A stretch of DNA of 35,148 nt from a virus. The DNA is taken from the IMG/VR virus record IMGVR_UViG_3300030389_001817, positions 1 through 35,148 of that record. One strand, 5' to 3'. The notes under the pieces are model-generated. The model was given only the letters and a program-made list of their open reading frames with translations, did not search any database and was not told the origin of the DNA. Every line of letters begins with the position of its first letter. The first letter of the stretch is position 1. The position numbers and the translations under genes are program-made. Of the stretch, positions 14,370 through 24,095 are shown one piece after another.

Positions 14370-15051
14370 CATAATCCTCATCAATCAATCTGTAAACAAA
14401 AGCCACTTCATCAATGTTACGTGTGCGTTTTGATACTCCTTCACGCCATCTTTGATCAGGTCCAACACCATTGGCATTTCCTTCAATTGTGTGGAAGTTT
14501 CCATCTTTATCAGGTGCAGTGCGTGCAATAGTGATGTGATTGCCATAATGTGGTTTTTGTTCACTTGATGTGTAAACAATAACAATGTCACCTGGCATGA
14601 TTGAATCTTTGTTTTGAACTCGTGAAGTGTCTGACCAATTGTCATATAATCTGTAACAAGAGGGAAAGATTTTATTTCTAATGGTGAACCGGACTTTTGG
14701 ACCATACACTGCAGCTGCAAAAGCACCACACCACGCAAACTGTCCGTTGCGTTTGTAATCATCTTCCCAAGTCCAACCAAGTGCATTTTTATTCTTGATA
14801 TAATATGTGATGCGGTCAGAGTTGCCACCAAGGCCGGGTTCAGTTACATTGTCTGACCACTCGGATTCTGCATTTTTCAAAACATATTCAACATGCTCAT
14901 GTGGATTCACATTGCGTTCAAGGTTCACATTGACTGTCTTGTTGACTTGAACGTCAATATTGATCTGATTCAATGCACGTCTGTAACGCCTTGTTTCTTG
15001 TTCGAGCATGTCAAGTTTTTCTTCAAGTTGTGCTTTTGTGTATCTACTCAT
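14362..15051 (-). CDS. Endolysin-like CHAP/NlpC-P60 peptidoglycan hydrolase
   Basis: The 229 aa protein has a helical N-terminus (residues 5-50, TKAQLEEKLDMLEQETRRYR) followed by a papain-like hydrolase domain. That domain has nucleophile C108 in QFAWCGAFAA, PGDIVIVY ahead of the catalytic His H172 in YGNHITIAR, and the third polar residue in EGNANG (E190/N192). Such enzymes cleave amide bonds in peptidoglycan. No signal peptide is present, consistent with release by the adjacent holin-like protein. Alternatively it could be a virion tail-tip lysin, because it directly follows the tail tip gene and has a coiled-coil N-terminus. ATG follows the preceding stop immediately (TAAATG), with AAAGGA 11 bases upstream. 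Confidence 0.75.
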   Translation of the reverse strand: MSRYTKAQLEEKLDMLEQETRRYRRALNQINIDVQVNKTVNVNLERNVNPHEHVEYVLKNAESEWSDNVTEPGLGGNSDRITYYIKNKNALGWTWEDDYKRNGQFAWCGAFAAAVYGPKVRFTIRNKIFPSCYRLYDNWSDTSRVQNKDSIMPGDIVIVYTSSEQKPHYGNHITIARTAPDKDGNFHTIEGNANGVGPDQRWREGVSKRTRNIDEVAFVYRLIDEDYDE

Positions 15052-18000
15052 TTATACATATTCCTTTCCATTATCAGACGCACCCAAGATTCCTGATGCG
15101 TTTGCAATATAGGCATCCACTTGTTGGCCTGCCGTTGCTGATGCATATGCAGTTGGTTCAAGTGTGCCGTTTAAAGTTGAAATACCATGTGTTGTTGTAA
15201 AGGTAATGGTTGCAGTGGATCCATTGTCCACAATATTTGAAATGATCAAACCTGTAATTGCATTATCATGGTCACCCGGTGGAAGATAATCAACCACATC
15301 ATCCACCTTGAAGAAACTTGAATCCTTCACATCCACACCAAGTGCGTTTGAGTTTGAGAAGGCATCTTGATCAATGGTCACTGTGGTTGTGGATGGCGTT
15401 GCCGTGACTAATGCGGAATCATGCCAAGACGCTGCACGCAATCCTGTATGAATCAATTCAATCTCACATCCTTCACCCATTAGTTCTTGACGTATTGAAC
15501 GGATAAAACCAACACCATCAGTCACACCATAATCAGGACCATATGCCTTTAAGAGTGGAGAATTGACCAAGGCGTAACGGCCTGCATCCATCAACGCACT
15601 TTGACCCGTTCCAATTGATCCACGCCATACACGCAAGGGATTTGAAAGCAGGTTGAATATTCGAGTGATGACAGGCAAAAAGAATGAAAAAGAATCCGCA
15701 CCCGTTCCACCAATTTGATCAGTGGACACACCAAATAAATCCAAAACAATACCCTTGGTTTCATTGTTGTATCTATTGATGGCTTCTTGATTGTTGAATA
15801 CTCGCTTTGTTCTTAACTTTTGTTCATATACATCATAATCAAAATTGATTTCAATCTGTGTAACAATGTCTTCATAAGTGGACCACCTTGGAGGATCATC
15901 TGCAAGCCAATCATCTGCATTTATAGTCAAGGCACTTGATGCAGCTTGATCAAGTCCAATTGGTTGCAATGCAATTTTGCATCTGCCGTTTTCATTTCTT
16001 CTCATCACAAGCACTGCACCCATGGCTTGAAGAAGTGGTGTAAGTACACTTCTAAAATCTTCACCTTCACTTCTTAGGTCAAGATTGATCATGATGTTTG
16101 GGATAGATTCATATTGAAGGAATGAATTAATGTCTATTTCTGATTGATCAATATTTAATCCAAGTGAAGACTGATCAAAGTCACCGTTCACACTTGAACC
16201 ACCGCCGGATTGCAATAACCTCAAGATAGCTTCACCCGGTGTTTGAAATGTAATGCGGTTTGTCAAGTGGATTTGTGCAGGCTCGAACCCTTGCCAGTCT
16301 CCGAATGATGACCGTCTTGAATCTGCAAAAGGTTCTTCAATATGCAACAAGAATCCAATGTTGGCACTGTCATATGTAGCAACAGATTGATGAGTTATAG
16401 GAAAAGTTTGAAAGGCTTCTCTTTCTTCTCTTCTGTCATAATATACAACTTCAATAGCAAAAGAGACACCTGCACTTGGTGACGTTGGTAATCCTAAATT
16501 GTCTTTCACAAGTATAGTTGGTTCACCGTTTTGATAGTATGCCAGTGCAGTGCCTCTGTGAATGTTTCTTTTGCTTTGGCCTTTCCTGTCTCCACCTTTA
16601 AATGATGCCCATGATGCAGATTCAAAAGGTTCTTCAACTGCACCACGTTGTACAATTGGATCAGTTGGAAATGGAGTCACCCAAATGTCAAAAGGATAAT
16701 ACAACCTTTCCATGTTGTCTGTTGTATAAATGCCTGTAATGTTATTATCCCAAATTGCTAAAGGTGGCAATTCATAAACAAATTCCAAATACTTCAATGC
16801 ACGTTTGCCTGTGAAAAAGAATATGTATGATTCTGCCGTTTCTTTATTCACCAGAGACTTCATCATAAAAGATGTATCATCTGACACTTTCCAATTGATA
16901 AACGCACCTAATGCACCTTGTGGTGATCCTGTTTGATTAGCTTGCAAAACTGTATTTATAATTTCAGGAAATCTTTGCACACCTGATGTCAATCTATATG
17001 ATTTGATTTCACCACGTGGTGTGCGTACTTCCACACGTTTTGTGGCGTTGGTGGATGGCACTAGACTATTGTATGAAACATTTGTGTTGTCATATGTCAA
17101 ATTGGTTGAGGTCATTGTTTGTGGAAAAAGACGGCCTTCTGAATTAATCAACTCCGGATACCGTGGATGTATATAATAGTTTCCTGTTGATGCCGGTGGC
17201 AAACTAGCATCAAAGGTTGTGGAAATATCAACCGGCAAATCTGAAAAAGTCAATGTGTTTGAACCTGTTGAACCTGTGATCCTGAAAGAATCACAGTCTT
17301 CAGTCATGATCATGTATTCTAGTTTAGATCCATGAAGTTCATCAAAGTTGTGGTAACCATGTAAAAGTTGTGTGGTCAATGAAGTCTCTGAAACTTCATT
17401 ATCAATCAAAGCTGTTAAGGGAACCAAAGACAAAGTCACTGCATCAAGTGTTTCAACATTGGGTGACTCTTCAATAAATCCATTTACAATTTCTGTCATT
17501 GCTGCAATGGAACCATCCGGCCTTTTTTGCCCCATAAATAAAGACGCTTTACGGCCTCTAAAATTCACTATCTCTGTGAAGACTTCAGGAACATTGGTGC
17601 CACCCAATGATGAAACATGTGTTTGGATTGGTGTGCGTCCAATGCCACGGTTTGAAATGGTCAATGTGGTTGACGTGGCACCACTCACACGCACACTTTC
17701 TGCACCAATGTGCATGACCTGTGGAAAAGTCAAGGATGTAAAATCATGATCCACTGTGATTGTTTTAGTGCTATCATTGTGAAAGATGTCAGTTGAAATC
17801 TGTGCTTTGGTCACATCAGTTGCACGTGGTCCACATCTTCCAAAAACAACATGTGGATCAGATAAGGTTCCTCTTAACCGTTCACTTGAAAGTGTGATTG
17901 AAACGGGTGCATAGTCTGCAACGCCGCCGGCCGGGTCAATGCTCGCTTGATATGCACCAACTGCAACAATGCCTTGCACGTTCGAGTAAGAAACACCCGT

Positions 18001-18120
18001 TGTTAAATTGGCATCAAGGTTGGTTGTGGAAATATCCACATCATCTGAAACATACCGTGTGGAAAGGCCACCAATTTCAAGAACAAATACACGTCTTCCA
18101 TGGTCTTCAAGTATGCTCAT
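15052..18120 (-). CDS. Large tail tip/hub protein
   Basis: The 1022 aa protein is the largest product here and lies after the tape measure and three smaller tail genes, where siphovirus tip or central-fibre proteins sit. Visible elements are a repeated beta pattern near residues 120-170 (MHIGAESVRVSGATSTTLTI, then RGIGRTP, as in many phage tail hub proteins) and a region near 700-760 (LLQAMGAVLVMRRNENGRCK). Strand-rich terminal repeats (TTVTIDQDAF, TATITFTTTHGIS) follow. No peptidase motif is evident. The ATG overlaps the preceding stop by four bases. Probable role: tail tip assembly and host contact. Confidence 0.7.
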   Translation of the reverse strand: MSILEDHGRRVFVLEIGGLSTRYVSDDVDISTTNLDANLTTGVSYSNVQGIVAVGAYQASIDPAGGVADYAPVSITLSSERLRGTLSDPHVVFGRCGPRATDVTKAQISTDIFHNDSTKTITVDHDFTSLTFPQVMHIGAESVRVSGATSTTLTISNRGIGRTPIQTHVSSLGGTNVPEVFTEIVNFRGRKASLFMGQKRPDGSIAAMTEIVNGFIEESPNVETLDAVTLSLVPLTALIDNEVSETSLTTQLLHGYHNFDELHGSKLEYMIMTEDCDSFRITGSTGSNTLTFSDLPVDISTTFDASLPPASTGNYYIHPRYPELINSEGRLFPQTMTSTNLTYDNTNVSYNSLVPSTNATKRVEVRTPRGEIKSYRLTSGVQRFPEIINTVLQANQTGSPQGALGAFINWKVSDDTSFMMKSLVNKETAESYIFFFTGKRALKYLEFVYELPPLAIWDNNITGIYTTDNMERLYYPFDIWVTPFPTDPIVQRGAVEEPFESASWASFKGGDRKGQSKRNIHRGTALAYYQNGEPTILVKDNLGLPTSPSAGVSFAIEVVYYDRREEREAFQTFPITHQSVATYDSANIGFLLHIEEPFADSRRSSFGDWQGFEPAQIHLTNRITFQTPGEAILRLLQSGGGSSVNGDFDQSSLGLNIDQSEIDINSFLQYESIPNIMINLDLRSEGEDFRSVLTPLLQAMGAVLVMRRNENGRCKIALQPIGLDQAASSALTINADDWLADDPPRWSTYEDIVTQIEINFDYDVYEQKLRTKRVFNNQEAINRYNNETKGIVLDLFGVSTDQIGGTGADSFSFFLPVITRIFNLLSNPLRVWRGSIGTGQSALMDAGRYALVNSPLLKAYGPDYGVTDGVGFIRSIRQELMGEGCEIELIHTGLRAASWHDSALVTATPSTTTVTIDQDAFSNSNALGVDVKDSSFFKVDDVVDYLPPGDHDNAITGLIISNIVDNGSTATITFTTTHGISTLNGTLEPTAYASATAGQQVDAYIANASGILGASDNGKEYV

Positions 18121-18764
18121 GGTGTCACCTCTGGTTGGTACAAATCAAAGAAGGAAACAGACACAAGGTCACAATCCTCAACTTCAACCTCAAACAATAG
18201 CATGTCACCACGGTTAGCAGGTGGAATATATAAAGGCCTTGGATCATCTGCACCTGATGTTCCACTTGGTGGATTGTAGAAAGTTGCACCTGTTGTGGCT
18301 GTTGCAGGTCTGTCAATGTCTCCATCATTAAACATTTGGAGATGTGCAGGAAATGTGAATTTGACAGATTTAGACAAGACGGTGCCACTTGTATTTTTTA
18401 TTCTGAATGTAATTGCCGGACTGTTTCCACTGCTTGAATTTGTTGCTACATATTGAAAGATCACACCAATCCATTCACTGATAGGCGTGGATCCATAATA
18501 AAAGTTGTAATACTTGTTTGTTTTATTCAAGCCGGGTGAAATGCCATATGCATTGGTATGTGTTACCACTGTAAACACTCCACCAAAAAGGCCGGTGGTA
18601 TCTTTTGCAATGGTATAGTTGGCATGTCCAAGAAATTTGCAATGAGACATTTGAACCAAAGCCTGTGCAAATTGGTTGACTACTCCACCCATAACAGTCA
18701 CACCCATGAATGTGCTTTGTTCTCTTGCGAGTGGTTGAAATGATCGAGGTACAAGCATGTTCAA
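18117..18764 (-). CDS. Minor tail protein, beta-rich
   Basis: This 215 aa protein is not assigned to a named family. Strand-like segments include CKFLGHANYTIAKD, SEWIGVIFQYVATN and MLLFEVEVEDCDLVSVSF. It overlaps both neighbours by four bases. In siphovirus gene order, two to four proteins between tape measure and tip form the distal tail ring and hub, and this is one of them. Its short length and beta content suggest a distal-tail or accessory tip component, by position only. Confidence 0.6.
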   Translation of the reverse strand: MNMLVPRSFQPLAREQSTFMGVTVMGGVVNQFAQALVQMSHCKFLGHANYTIAKDTTGLFGGVFTVVTHTNAYGISPGLNKTNKYYNFYYGSTPISEWIGVIFQYVATNSSSGNSPAITFRIKNTSGTVLSKSVKFTFPAHLQMFNDGDIDRPATATTGATFYNPPSGTSGADDPRPLYIPPANRGDMLLFEVEVEDCDLVSVSFFDLYQPEVTP

Positions 18765-19837
18765 TTACTCCATGCAGACAGTGCAGTGATTCGAGGCAAA
18801 GACAATGAAACTGCTAAACGGTCCACTGAATCAAGAAGTGTGTCAGATTCAACATAAGCAGTTGGATTGATTTTATACAAGGGAAAACCAAAGGTGATGG
18901 ATTCAAGGGTTGTGTTTTCCAAAGATGGCGTGAAAGTAAATTCATTCCATCCATTGGAAGTGACAGAAAACAATCTGTTCATAAATGCAAACTTTTTGGT
19001 ACCACTTACATTAACCACATAAATCCACAATGTAATTGCACCACCTCCAACAAATAAAGGACTTTGCACTTGCATGGTTTGACAATCACCAACACCCAAT
19101 GATTTAGGACCTTGACCACGTCCAGTGAATGCGCTTTGTGGATCATCAGGATTTTGTATACCTGACCAAATCAACAAAGGTCTTTTTCTTGAACGCATGG
19201 TTTGAATATTGGTGCGCCATTGGACACCCGCACGTGATGAAAGTGCATTGTTTGCACCAAGACGTGAAGCACCAAAAGGTGTGATTTTGTCAGATGCTTG
19301 TGCCGTGTTTCCTGCACTTAATGGAGAACTCAAAGCGGTAAACCGTGCAGCAACAATCTGCACATCCACATCATATGTGTTTGCATCAACCTTGCCTTGC
19401 ATAACAATGTCCACATATGAAGCCGTGGTTGATGATGAAAAGGTGTGTGAAACAGTTGCATGTGCGTATGTGCTTGCAGTTGATGTGATTGAAATTGAAC
19501 TATTGCCTTGTGCAACACTGTTTTCATCTGTCAATGTGAACTTCAAGGTGCCTGTTCCTGTGGTTGTCACCCTTGCTGCAACATGAAATTCAATGGTGGT
19601 GTGATCATTGGAGGGAATAGGCACACGCCATCTGCAAAGGTCCACAAATGATGTGGAGTTTGTCACGCATGTGTTCACATCAAAAGCTTGACTAATGCAG
19701 TTCGAGGTTGAACCATGTGCATGAATATAATTAGATAAATTACCCATGCGTGCAAGTGATTCTGTTTTGATCACACGGCCTGCAATGATGTCACCCGTGT
19801 CAGGCACTGTTGGTGGACTTGTGAATGTATTAGCCAT
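18761..19837 (-). CDS. Minor tail protein, carbohydrate-binding-like beta folds
   Basis: The 358 aa protein carries two beta-sandwich-like parts. Residues ~60-170 (TTIEFHVAARVTTTGTGTLK, YVDIVMQGKVDA) and ~250-345 (GAITLWIYVVNVSGTKKFAF, then WNEFTFTPSLENTTLESITF) resemble carbohydrate-binding or lectin-type modules in appearance only. The start overlaps the end of the gene before it. It probably sits on the distal tail and could bind host surface sugars. No enzyme motif is visible. Confidence 0.55.
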   Translation of the reverse strand: MANTFTSPPTVPDTGDIIAGRVIKTESLARMGNLSNYIHAHGSTSNCISQAFDVNTCVTNSTSFVDLCRWRVPIPSNDHTTIEFHVAARVTTTGTGTLKFTLTDENSVAQGNSSISITSTASTYAHATVSHTFSSSTTASYVDIVMQGKVDANTYDVDVQIVAARFTALSSPLSAGNTAQASDKITPFGASRLGANNALSSRAGVQWRTNIQTMRSRKRPLLIWSGIQNPDDPQSAFTGRGQGPKSLGVGDCQTMQVQSPLFVGGGAITLWIYVVNVSGTKKFAFMNRLFSVTSNGWNEFTFTPSLENTTLESITFGFPLYKINPTAYVESDTLLDSVDRLAVSLSLPRITALSAWSN

Positions 19838-21038
19838 TAAGATGCTCCATCAATAGTGAAACAGGAACACGCCGTTTTAAACGGTTTGGATATGCCAAGT
19901 TGATGGTGTTTGAATCAACTAATGAACACCTGATGCGTCCTGTGTTTCCATTGTCTTCAGATGTAAAAAGGAGATCAAAAGCCGGTTGACTTAAATTAAT
20001 TCCACTTGTAATCAAAGACCGTCTTGAATCACCAACGTTTTGATAAAACGTGATTCTTTCACCACTGCCAATGTAACTGATGAAGTTGTTGGTGAAATGC
20101 CTGTATAAATCCACTTCATCAAGCAAGGCATCCAAGTCAAACAACAGGATGGATTGTACATATGAACCAATAAAGTTTGATGCATAACCACCTCCAATTT
20201 TACGCCTTGATTGTGAAACGGTTTGCGTTTGCATATGGTGGTCTTGATATGGTCTTGAAGGGTAAAGAGTGCCGGGCAAAGGATATTCTGCAGTCAGTTT
20301 TTTTATAGTCCCTGAACTTGGTGTTTCATTACCACTGAATCCTAGTCTATCTCTGAAAGTAGTTGATACCCAAGAAACGTCACTAAGTGTATTTGAATAC
20401 ATGCATTCAACATGGCCATCATCATTGATGTACCATTTTATATATGTGCTTGCAGTGTTGGCATTTATATCAAGTTTCTCAAGACAATTGGCACTGTTCA
20501 CATCATCCACATCATTGACAGTTCCACGTTCTCTGATTGCAACAATCAAATCTTGTGCATTGAGTCCACCTTGAATTGTAAAACTAAATGCTGTTGATCC
20601 TGTTGAGTCTAAAAATCTATAAGTGCTTTGACCAATTTGACTGCCTCTTGTCCAATCATTTGGACATGTGAATGAAGTGGCTAAGGTGCTAAATGATGAT
20701 GATCCAACACCCAAAACATCAGAACCACTTTTAAATTGAACTTGGAATTGATCATCACAACTAATGACTACTTTGTCACTTGAATTAATGGTAATTGACC
20801 AAGTGGTTCCAAATCCTGATGGTGCGGTGGCTTGGAGAAGGTCAGACATGGCAATACCTGATTCACTTCCACGTCCATTCAAAAAAGAAATTGCATCATC
20901 ATAAATGCCTTCACCCGTTGCAAAGGTTGGCAGGGTGACGTTGTTTGATCCACGGTCAAACACATTGACATTGGACCACGTGCGAGCATTGAACGCACTC
21001 AACAAGGCAAAGTTTGGTGAAGGGTTATTCAGTGGCAT
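19830..21038 (-). CDS. Distal tail protein candidate
   Basis: The 402 aa protein lies first after the tape measure, the usual place of the distal tail protein (Dit) that links tube to tip. Segments such as TWSITINSSDKVVISCDDQF, STTFRDRLGFSG and KKLTAEYPLPGTLYPSRP are seen in phage tail proteins of comparable position. The C-terminal RHFTNNFISYIGSGERITFY and INLAYPNRLKRR complete a mostly beta protein. Family assignment is by position and general appearance. Confidence 0.55.
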   Translation of the reverse strand: MPLNNPSPNFALLSAFNARTWSNVNVFDRGSNNVTLPTFATGEGIYDDAISFLNGRGSESGIAMSDLLQATAPSGFGTTWSITINSSDKVVISCDDQFQVQFKSGSDVLGVGSSSFSTLATSFTCPNDWTRGSQIGQSTYRFLDSTGSTAFSFTIQGGLNAQDLIVAIRERGTVNDVDDVNSANCLEKLDINANTASTYIKWYINDDGHVECMYSNTLSDVSWVSTTFRDRLGFSGNETPSSGTIKKLTAEYPLPGTLYPSRPYQDHHMQTQTVSQSRRKIGGGYASNFIGSYVQSILLFDLDALLDEVDLYRHFTNNFISYIGSGERITFYQNVGDSRRSLITSGINLSQPAFDLLFTSEDNGNTGRIRCSLVDSNTINLAYPNRLKRRVPVSLLMEHLNG

Positions 21039-21040
21039 TC

Positions 21041-23173
21041 TTATCTCCTATTTATTCGAGGTGAACCCCGGCGTGATGTATTCATGATAGTGACCAACCT
21101 GTCTGCAAGTGCCTGTTCTGCAGCTTTTTTGGTATCATACACAACGGCACCACCAAAGTTGATGTTGAACACCATGGCATCATTTCTGACTTCTTCACGT
21201 TGTGTTGTTGGTGCCGTGGTTGGTGAACCTGATGGAGTTGCACCTGCACCACCCGTTCCACCGCCGGCACTTAATGCATTTCCGGCAGCACCTGCAACAA
21301 CGGCAGCGGTTCCAAATAAAGCGGCGGCTTTGAATGATGCAACGGCTTTTGGATCACCAAGGGCAATTTGTGCAAAACCTTTTGCTAATGACATTAATGA
21401 TTCAACACCGGCTTGTTGTGCCAAACCTTTCAAAATCTCTGCAGTGGCTTCTTGAAATGAATCACCAAAAAGCAATGCACCAACTGCAGCATCTGCAAAC
21501 CCTTTGCCATATTGATCAAAGTAATCAGTGAGAAGTTCAGTTTGCTCTTCAATCATTTCTTTGTCCATCTTCATGCGTTCAAGGGCAAACCGTTTTTGAA
21601 CACTAGATAAGTCCTCACCTTTGACACGTGCAAGTTCAAGTTCTTTATCATACTGAAGTTCCAATAGTGTCAAGCGTTGGCTTTGTTCTGCTTTCAATTG
21701 TCCAAAGTCTGTTGCAGATGGATCCACTTCAAGCTCCAACAGTCCTTGTGCAAGCTCATGTTGAAGTTCAATCTGTTTTAAATTTGATTCTTTGATTGCA
21801 TTGAGTTTGTCCAGTTCTTTGTTTTTTGTGGCATCTTCATCTTTTTTTATTATGTCTTGAATTGCTAATTGAAAACGCTTTTCTTCAATCAATCTTTCTT
21901 TGGTGCCGGCTTTGGTCAATGAAACTGTGAGTCGGTGCCTTTCTGATTCCAATGCAAGCAATTCATCAATGCCATCTTTTTCTTGCTTGATAGTCATCAT
22001 TCTTAATTGAGAATCAAGCATTAAATCTTTCTTGCGTGCTTGTTCTTCTTGCTTGCTTTTTGCGTCTGCAAGCTTGCGTCTTTCCTCTTGTACCTTCTTG
22101 GCTTCTTCACTCTCTGTTTTTAAAATATCAAGTTGACGTTGTTTTAAGCGTAAAAGTTCAACATCCTCTGCTTTTACTTTTCCATTAGCTCGAACCCGTG
22201 CAAGAATTGCTTCAGTCTGTTCATGATTAGCGTCTTCAAGTTGTTGTTCAAGTTTCAACAGTTTGATTTTTTGGGTTGTCTCAACTTGTGCAAGGTAAAT
22301 TTCATCACCTTTGGCAGCTTGTTTTGCTTGTAATAACGCTCTTTCTTTTTGAAGATTAGCAAGTTTTTTCGCATCTGCTTTCAATGCATCAGTGGACCGT
22401 TTTTCAAGTTTCTGTTCTTGTTCACCTGCAAGTTTTATTTCTTTTAGCGTTTCACGTTGCACATCTTGTAACTCAATCACTCCTTTTTTAGCTTCTTCAC
22501 GTGATTTTTTGAGAAGCCGGGCCGCCGCTTGTCTTTTTAAAACCGCTTGAACGTATGCAGCTGCACCAATCTCTTCTTCTCTTGCCATTTCTTTGGTGGC
22601 CTCGGCCGCTTGTTTTTTTGCTAAAGTGATCTTTTCAAAGACTTTTCTATATTTAGTCAAAGCTTTTTCAAATGCCTCTTTGGCAAGTTGTGATTCAACC
22701 ACTGCCATTGAAAAATTCAACAGTTCTTTGGTTGTTGGTATGACTCCCTTTTCTGCTAATGATTCAAGCTTTGATTGAAGGTCTGCAGATGCAGCATTCA
22801 TTGCTTCTTGAGCTTCTTCTGCATCTTGTGCGGCACCGGTGATCAGTCTAAAGGTTTCATATACCATCACACCTGCACCAACTAATCTGCCAATTGGACC
22901 AAGCAATTTTACAATGCCTGATGCACCACTTTTACCAAGGTTTGCAATTCCTGCACCAAGACCTTTGAAAGATTCTTTTACTTCACCAACAGCACCCCCA
23001 ACATTCTCAAGACCTTCACCAAGTTTTTTATTAGTTGAACCAAGTGAATCAGAAAGCTTTGATCCTGTTTCACCAAGACCTTCAAGACCATCTGTCAATT
23101 TATCAATCTGTTTATCTACTTTTTTAGCACCTGACAGTTGGATTTCAATATCAATTTCAGTCTCTTTGGCCAT
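21041..23173 (-). CDS. Tape measure protein
   Basis: The 710 aa protein has the layout of a tape measure. It has an N-terminal amphipathic segment with leucine/glycine periodicity (IDKLTDGLEGLGETGSKL). A hydrophobic segment follows (IVKLLGPIGRLVGAGVMVYE, residues ~85-105), then a very long Lys/Glu/Gln coiled coil (residues ~160-560). A small hydrophobic Gly/Ala-rich C-terminal region (ALFGTAAVVAGAAGNALSAG) completes it. It sets tail length, roughly 100 nm if the usual ~1.5 angstrom per residue holds, and is chaperoned by the G and GT proteins encoded just upstream. Its start overlaps the end of the T reading frame by 17 bases. Confidence 0.9.
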   Translation of the reverse strand: MAKETEIDIEIQLSGAKKVDKQIDKLTDGLEGLGETGSKLSDSLGSTNKKLGEGLENVGGAVGEVKESFKGLGAGIANLGKSGASGIVKLLGPIGRLVGAGVMVYETFRLITGAAQDAEEAQEAMNAASADLQSKLESLAEKGVIPTTKELLNFSMAVVESQLAKEAFEKALTKYRKVFEKITLAKKQAAEATKEMAREEEIGAAAYVQAVLKRQAAARLLKKSREEAKKGVIELQDVQRETLKEIKLAGEQEQKLEKRSTDALKADAKKLANLQKERALLQAKQAAKGDEIYLAQVETTQKIKLLKLEQQLEDANHEQTEAILARVRANGKVKAEDVELLRLKQRQLDILKTESEEAKKVQEERRKLADAKSKQEEQARKKDLMLDSQLRMMTIKQEKDGIDELLALESERHRLTVSLTKAGTKERLIEEKRFQLAIQDIIKKDEDATKNKELDKLNAIKESNLKQIELQHELAQGLLELEVDPSATDFGQLKAEQSQRLTLLELQYDKELELARVKGEDLSSVQKRFALERMKMDKEMIEEQTELLTDYFDQYGKGFADAAVGALLFGDSFQEATAEILKGLAQQAGVESLMSLAKGFAQIALGDPKAVASFKAAALFGTAAVVAGAAGNALSAGGGTGGAGATPSGSPTTAPTTQREEVRNDAMVFNINFGGAVVYDTKKAAEQALADRLVTIMNTSRRGSPRINRR

Positions 23174-23573
23174 GATTGATTTCCTTCATTTGTTGTTCAT
23201 GTGAACGCCGTTGCATTTCCATGGTGTTTGAATTAAGTATATCAAAGCATTCTAAAATTGCACATGATGGATTTGGAAATGTTTCAGTTAGTCTGATCAA
23301 TCCTGATTGATGTCTGTTGAATGCAGTGATGATTGATGCCATTTTGTTCATGCTTGCCACCGGACAAGAACGCACTTTTAAATCAGAATATCCTTCACCG
23401 CAATTTGGTGCAACTCGATACCCTGAAATAAATCTGCCTTCTTCATCCACCTCTGAAAGTGGCAAACCTTCTTTGAATGGTCCACCGCAATTTCCACGTT
23501 TTTGACGCAAGCCAACTTTTGACCGGCATTGATCACAAGACCACCCACGGCCTCCACTGAATGGAATCCACAC
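23157..23573 (-). CDS. Tail assembly chaperone T domain (made by -1 frameshift)
   Basis: This reading frame lies in the -1 frame after the G-like gene, with no stop between the slippery site and its GTG at 23573. It is probably translated as the C-terminal part of a 312 aa G-T fusion, not from its own start. It is cysteine-rich (SCDQCR, GNCGG, PNCGE, VRSCPVAS, PSCAILEC) and may bind zinc. The end is helical and charged (NTMEMQRRSHEQQMKEI). In lambda-type phages the T part contacts the tail tube while G coats the tape measure. Overlap with the tape measure start fits this order. Confidence 0.75.
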   Translation of the reverse strand: MWIPFSGGRGWSCDQCRSKVGLRQKRGNCGGPFKEGLPLSEVDEEGRFISGYRVAPNCGEGYSDLKVRSCPVASMNKMASIITAFNRHQSGLIRLTETFPNPSCAILECFDILNSNTMEMQRRSHEQQMKEINHGQRD

Positions 23574-23587
23574 TGCAGAGGCTAATC

Positions 23588-24094
23588 CTATTTTCCCTCG
23601 TCACCAACCAATGAAATGCGTTGAATGTGCAAGACCAGTTCTGTGATGGCTTGAACCCGGTGTACCTCTGGTCTGATTGCTTGGATGTTGTCAAGGGTTG
23701 CATCTTCACCATCAATGGCCACCAAAGATGCCCGGATCATTTCAAGATATACTCTGTTCAAGTATGCTTGATAAGATGATAAAGCCCGTTTCTCTTCCTC
23801 TGAAAGAGCATGGTGCCATTGTGCTTTTTCCTTGTCTTCAGATGGTGATTCAATCCATAGCAATCTACCAAGTTCTGATCGAGTAAATGAACCCGCTTGC
23901 ATTTCTGCCTCTTCACGTTCACTCGGTGAAAGTGCTTTCAATGTGAACTTGGTTGCGTCTTGTTTTGCACTACCTTCAAACACACCACTTGTCAAGTATT
24001 TGGTTCTTTGTTCATCATTGATCTCAACAGAGGGATCAAATGAAAGAAACACGTCAACATTTGACAGTGAAGAAGACAAAAAAGAAATAGGCAT
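23588..24094 (-). CDS. Tail assembly chaperone G-like protein
   Basis: The 168 aa helical protein lies between tail tube and tape measure. It starts MPISFLSSSLSNVDVFLSF, then has an acidic, Ser/Glu-rich helical body (SPSEREEAEMQAGSFTRSEL, then HHALSEEEKRALSSYQAYLN), and ends ISLVGDEGK just before a TAG. The last codons GAG GGA AAA form a GGGAAAA slippery heptamer, so a minority of ribosomes should continue in the -1 frame into the Cys-rich T region. This matches the conserved G/GT chaperone system in siphoviruses. Confidence 0.85.
   Translation of the reverse strand: MPISFLSSSLSNVDVFLSFDPSVEINDEQRTKYLTSGVFEGSAKQDATKFTLKALSPSEREEAEMQAGSFTRSELGRLLWIESPSEDKEKAQWHHALSEEEKRALSSYQAYLNRVYLEMIRASLVAIDGEDATLDNIQAIRPEVHRVQAITELVLHIQRISLVGDEGK
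23591..23597 (-). promoter_or_regulatory. Programmed -1 frameshift site GGGAAAA
   Basis: Read on the minus strand, the zero-frame codons are GAG GGA AAA TAG. The heptamer G GGA AAA allows both tRNAs to re-pair after slipping back one base. The -1 frame then reads ATA GGA TTA GCC TCT GCA into the open T frame. Lambda uses GGGAAAG at the same position. The stop codon directly after the site would add a pause. Confidence 0.85.
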
Positions 24095-24095
24095 T

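Noticed and set aside
21084-23204. Rightward open frames opposite the tape measure gene
   Set aside because: They mirror the skewed codon use of the coiled-coil gene and have low-complexity Pro/Ser content without ribosome sites.
23157-23573. Independent gene starting at GTG 23573
   Set aside because: There is a good -1 slippery site in phase, no stop between, and the gene order is that of G/GT chaperones. Frameshift fusion explains it better.
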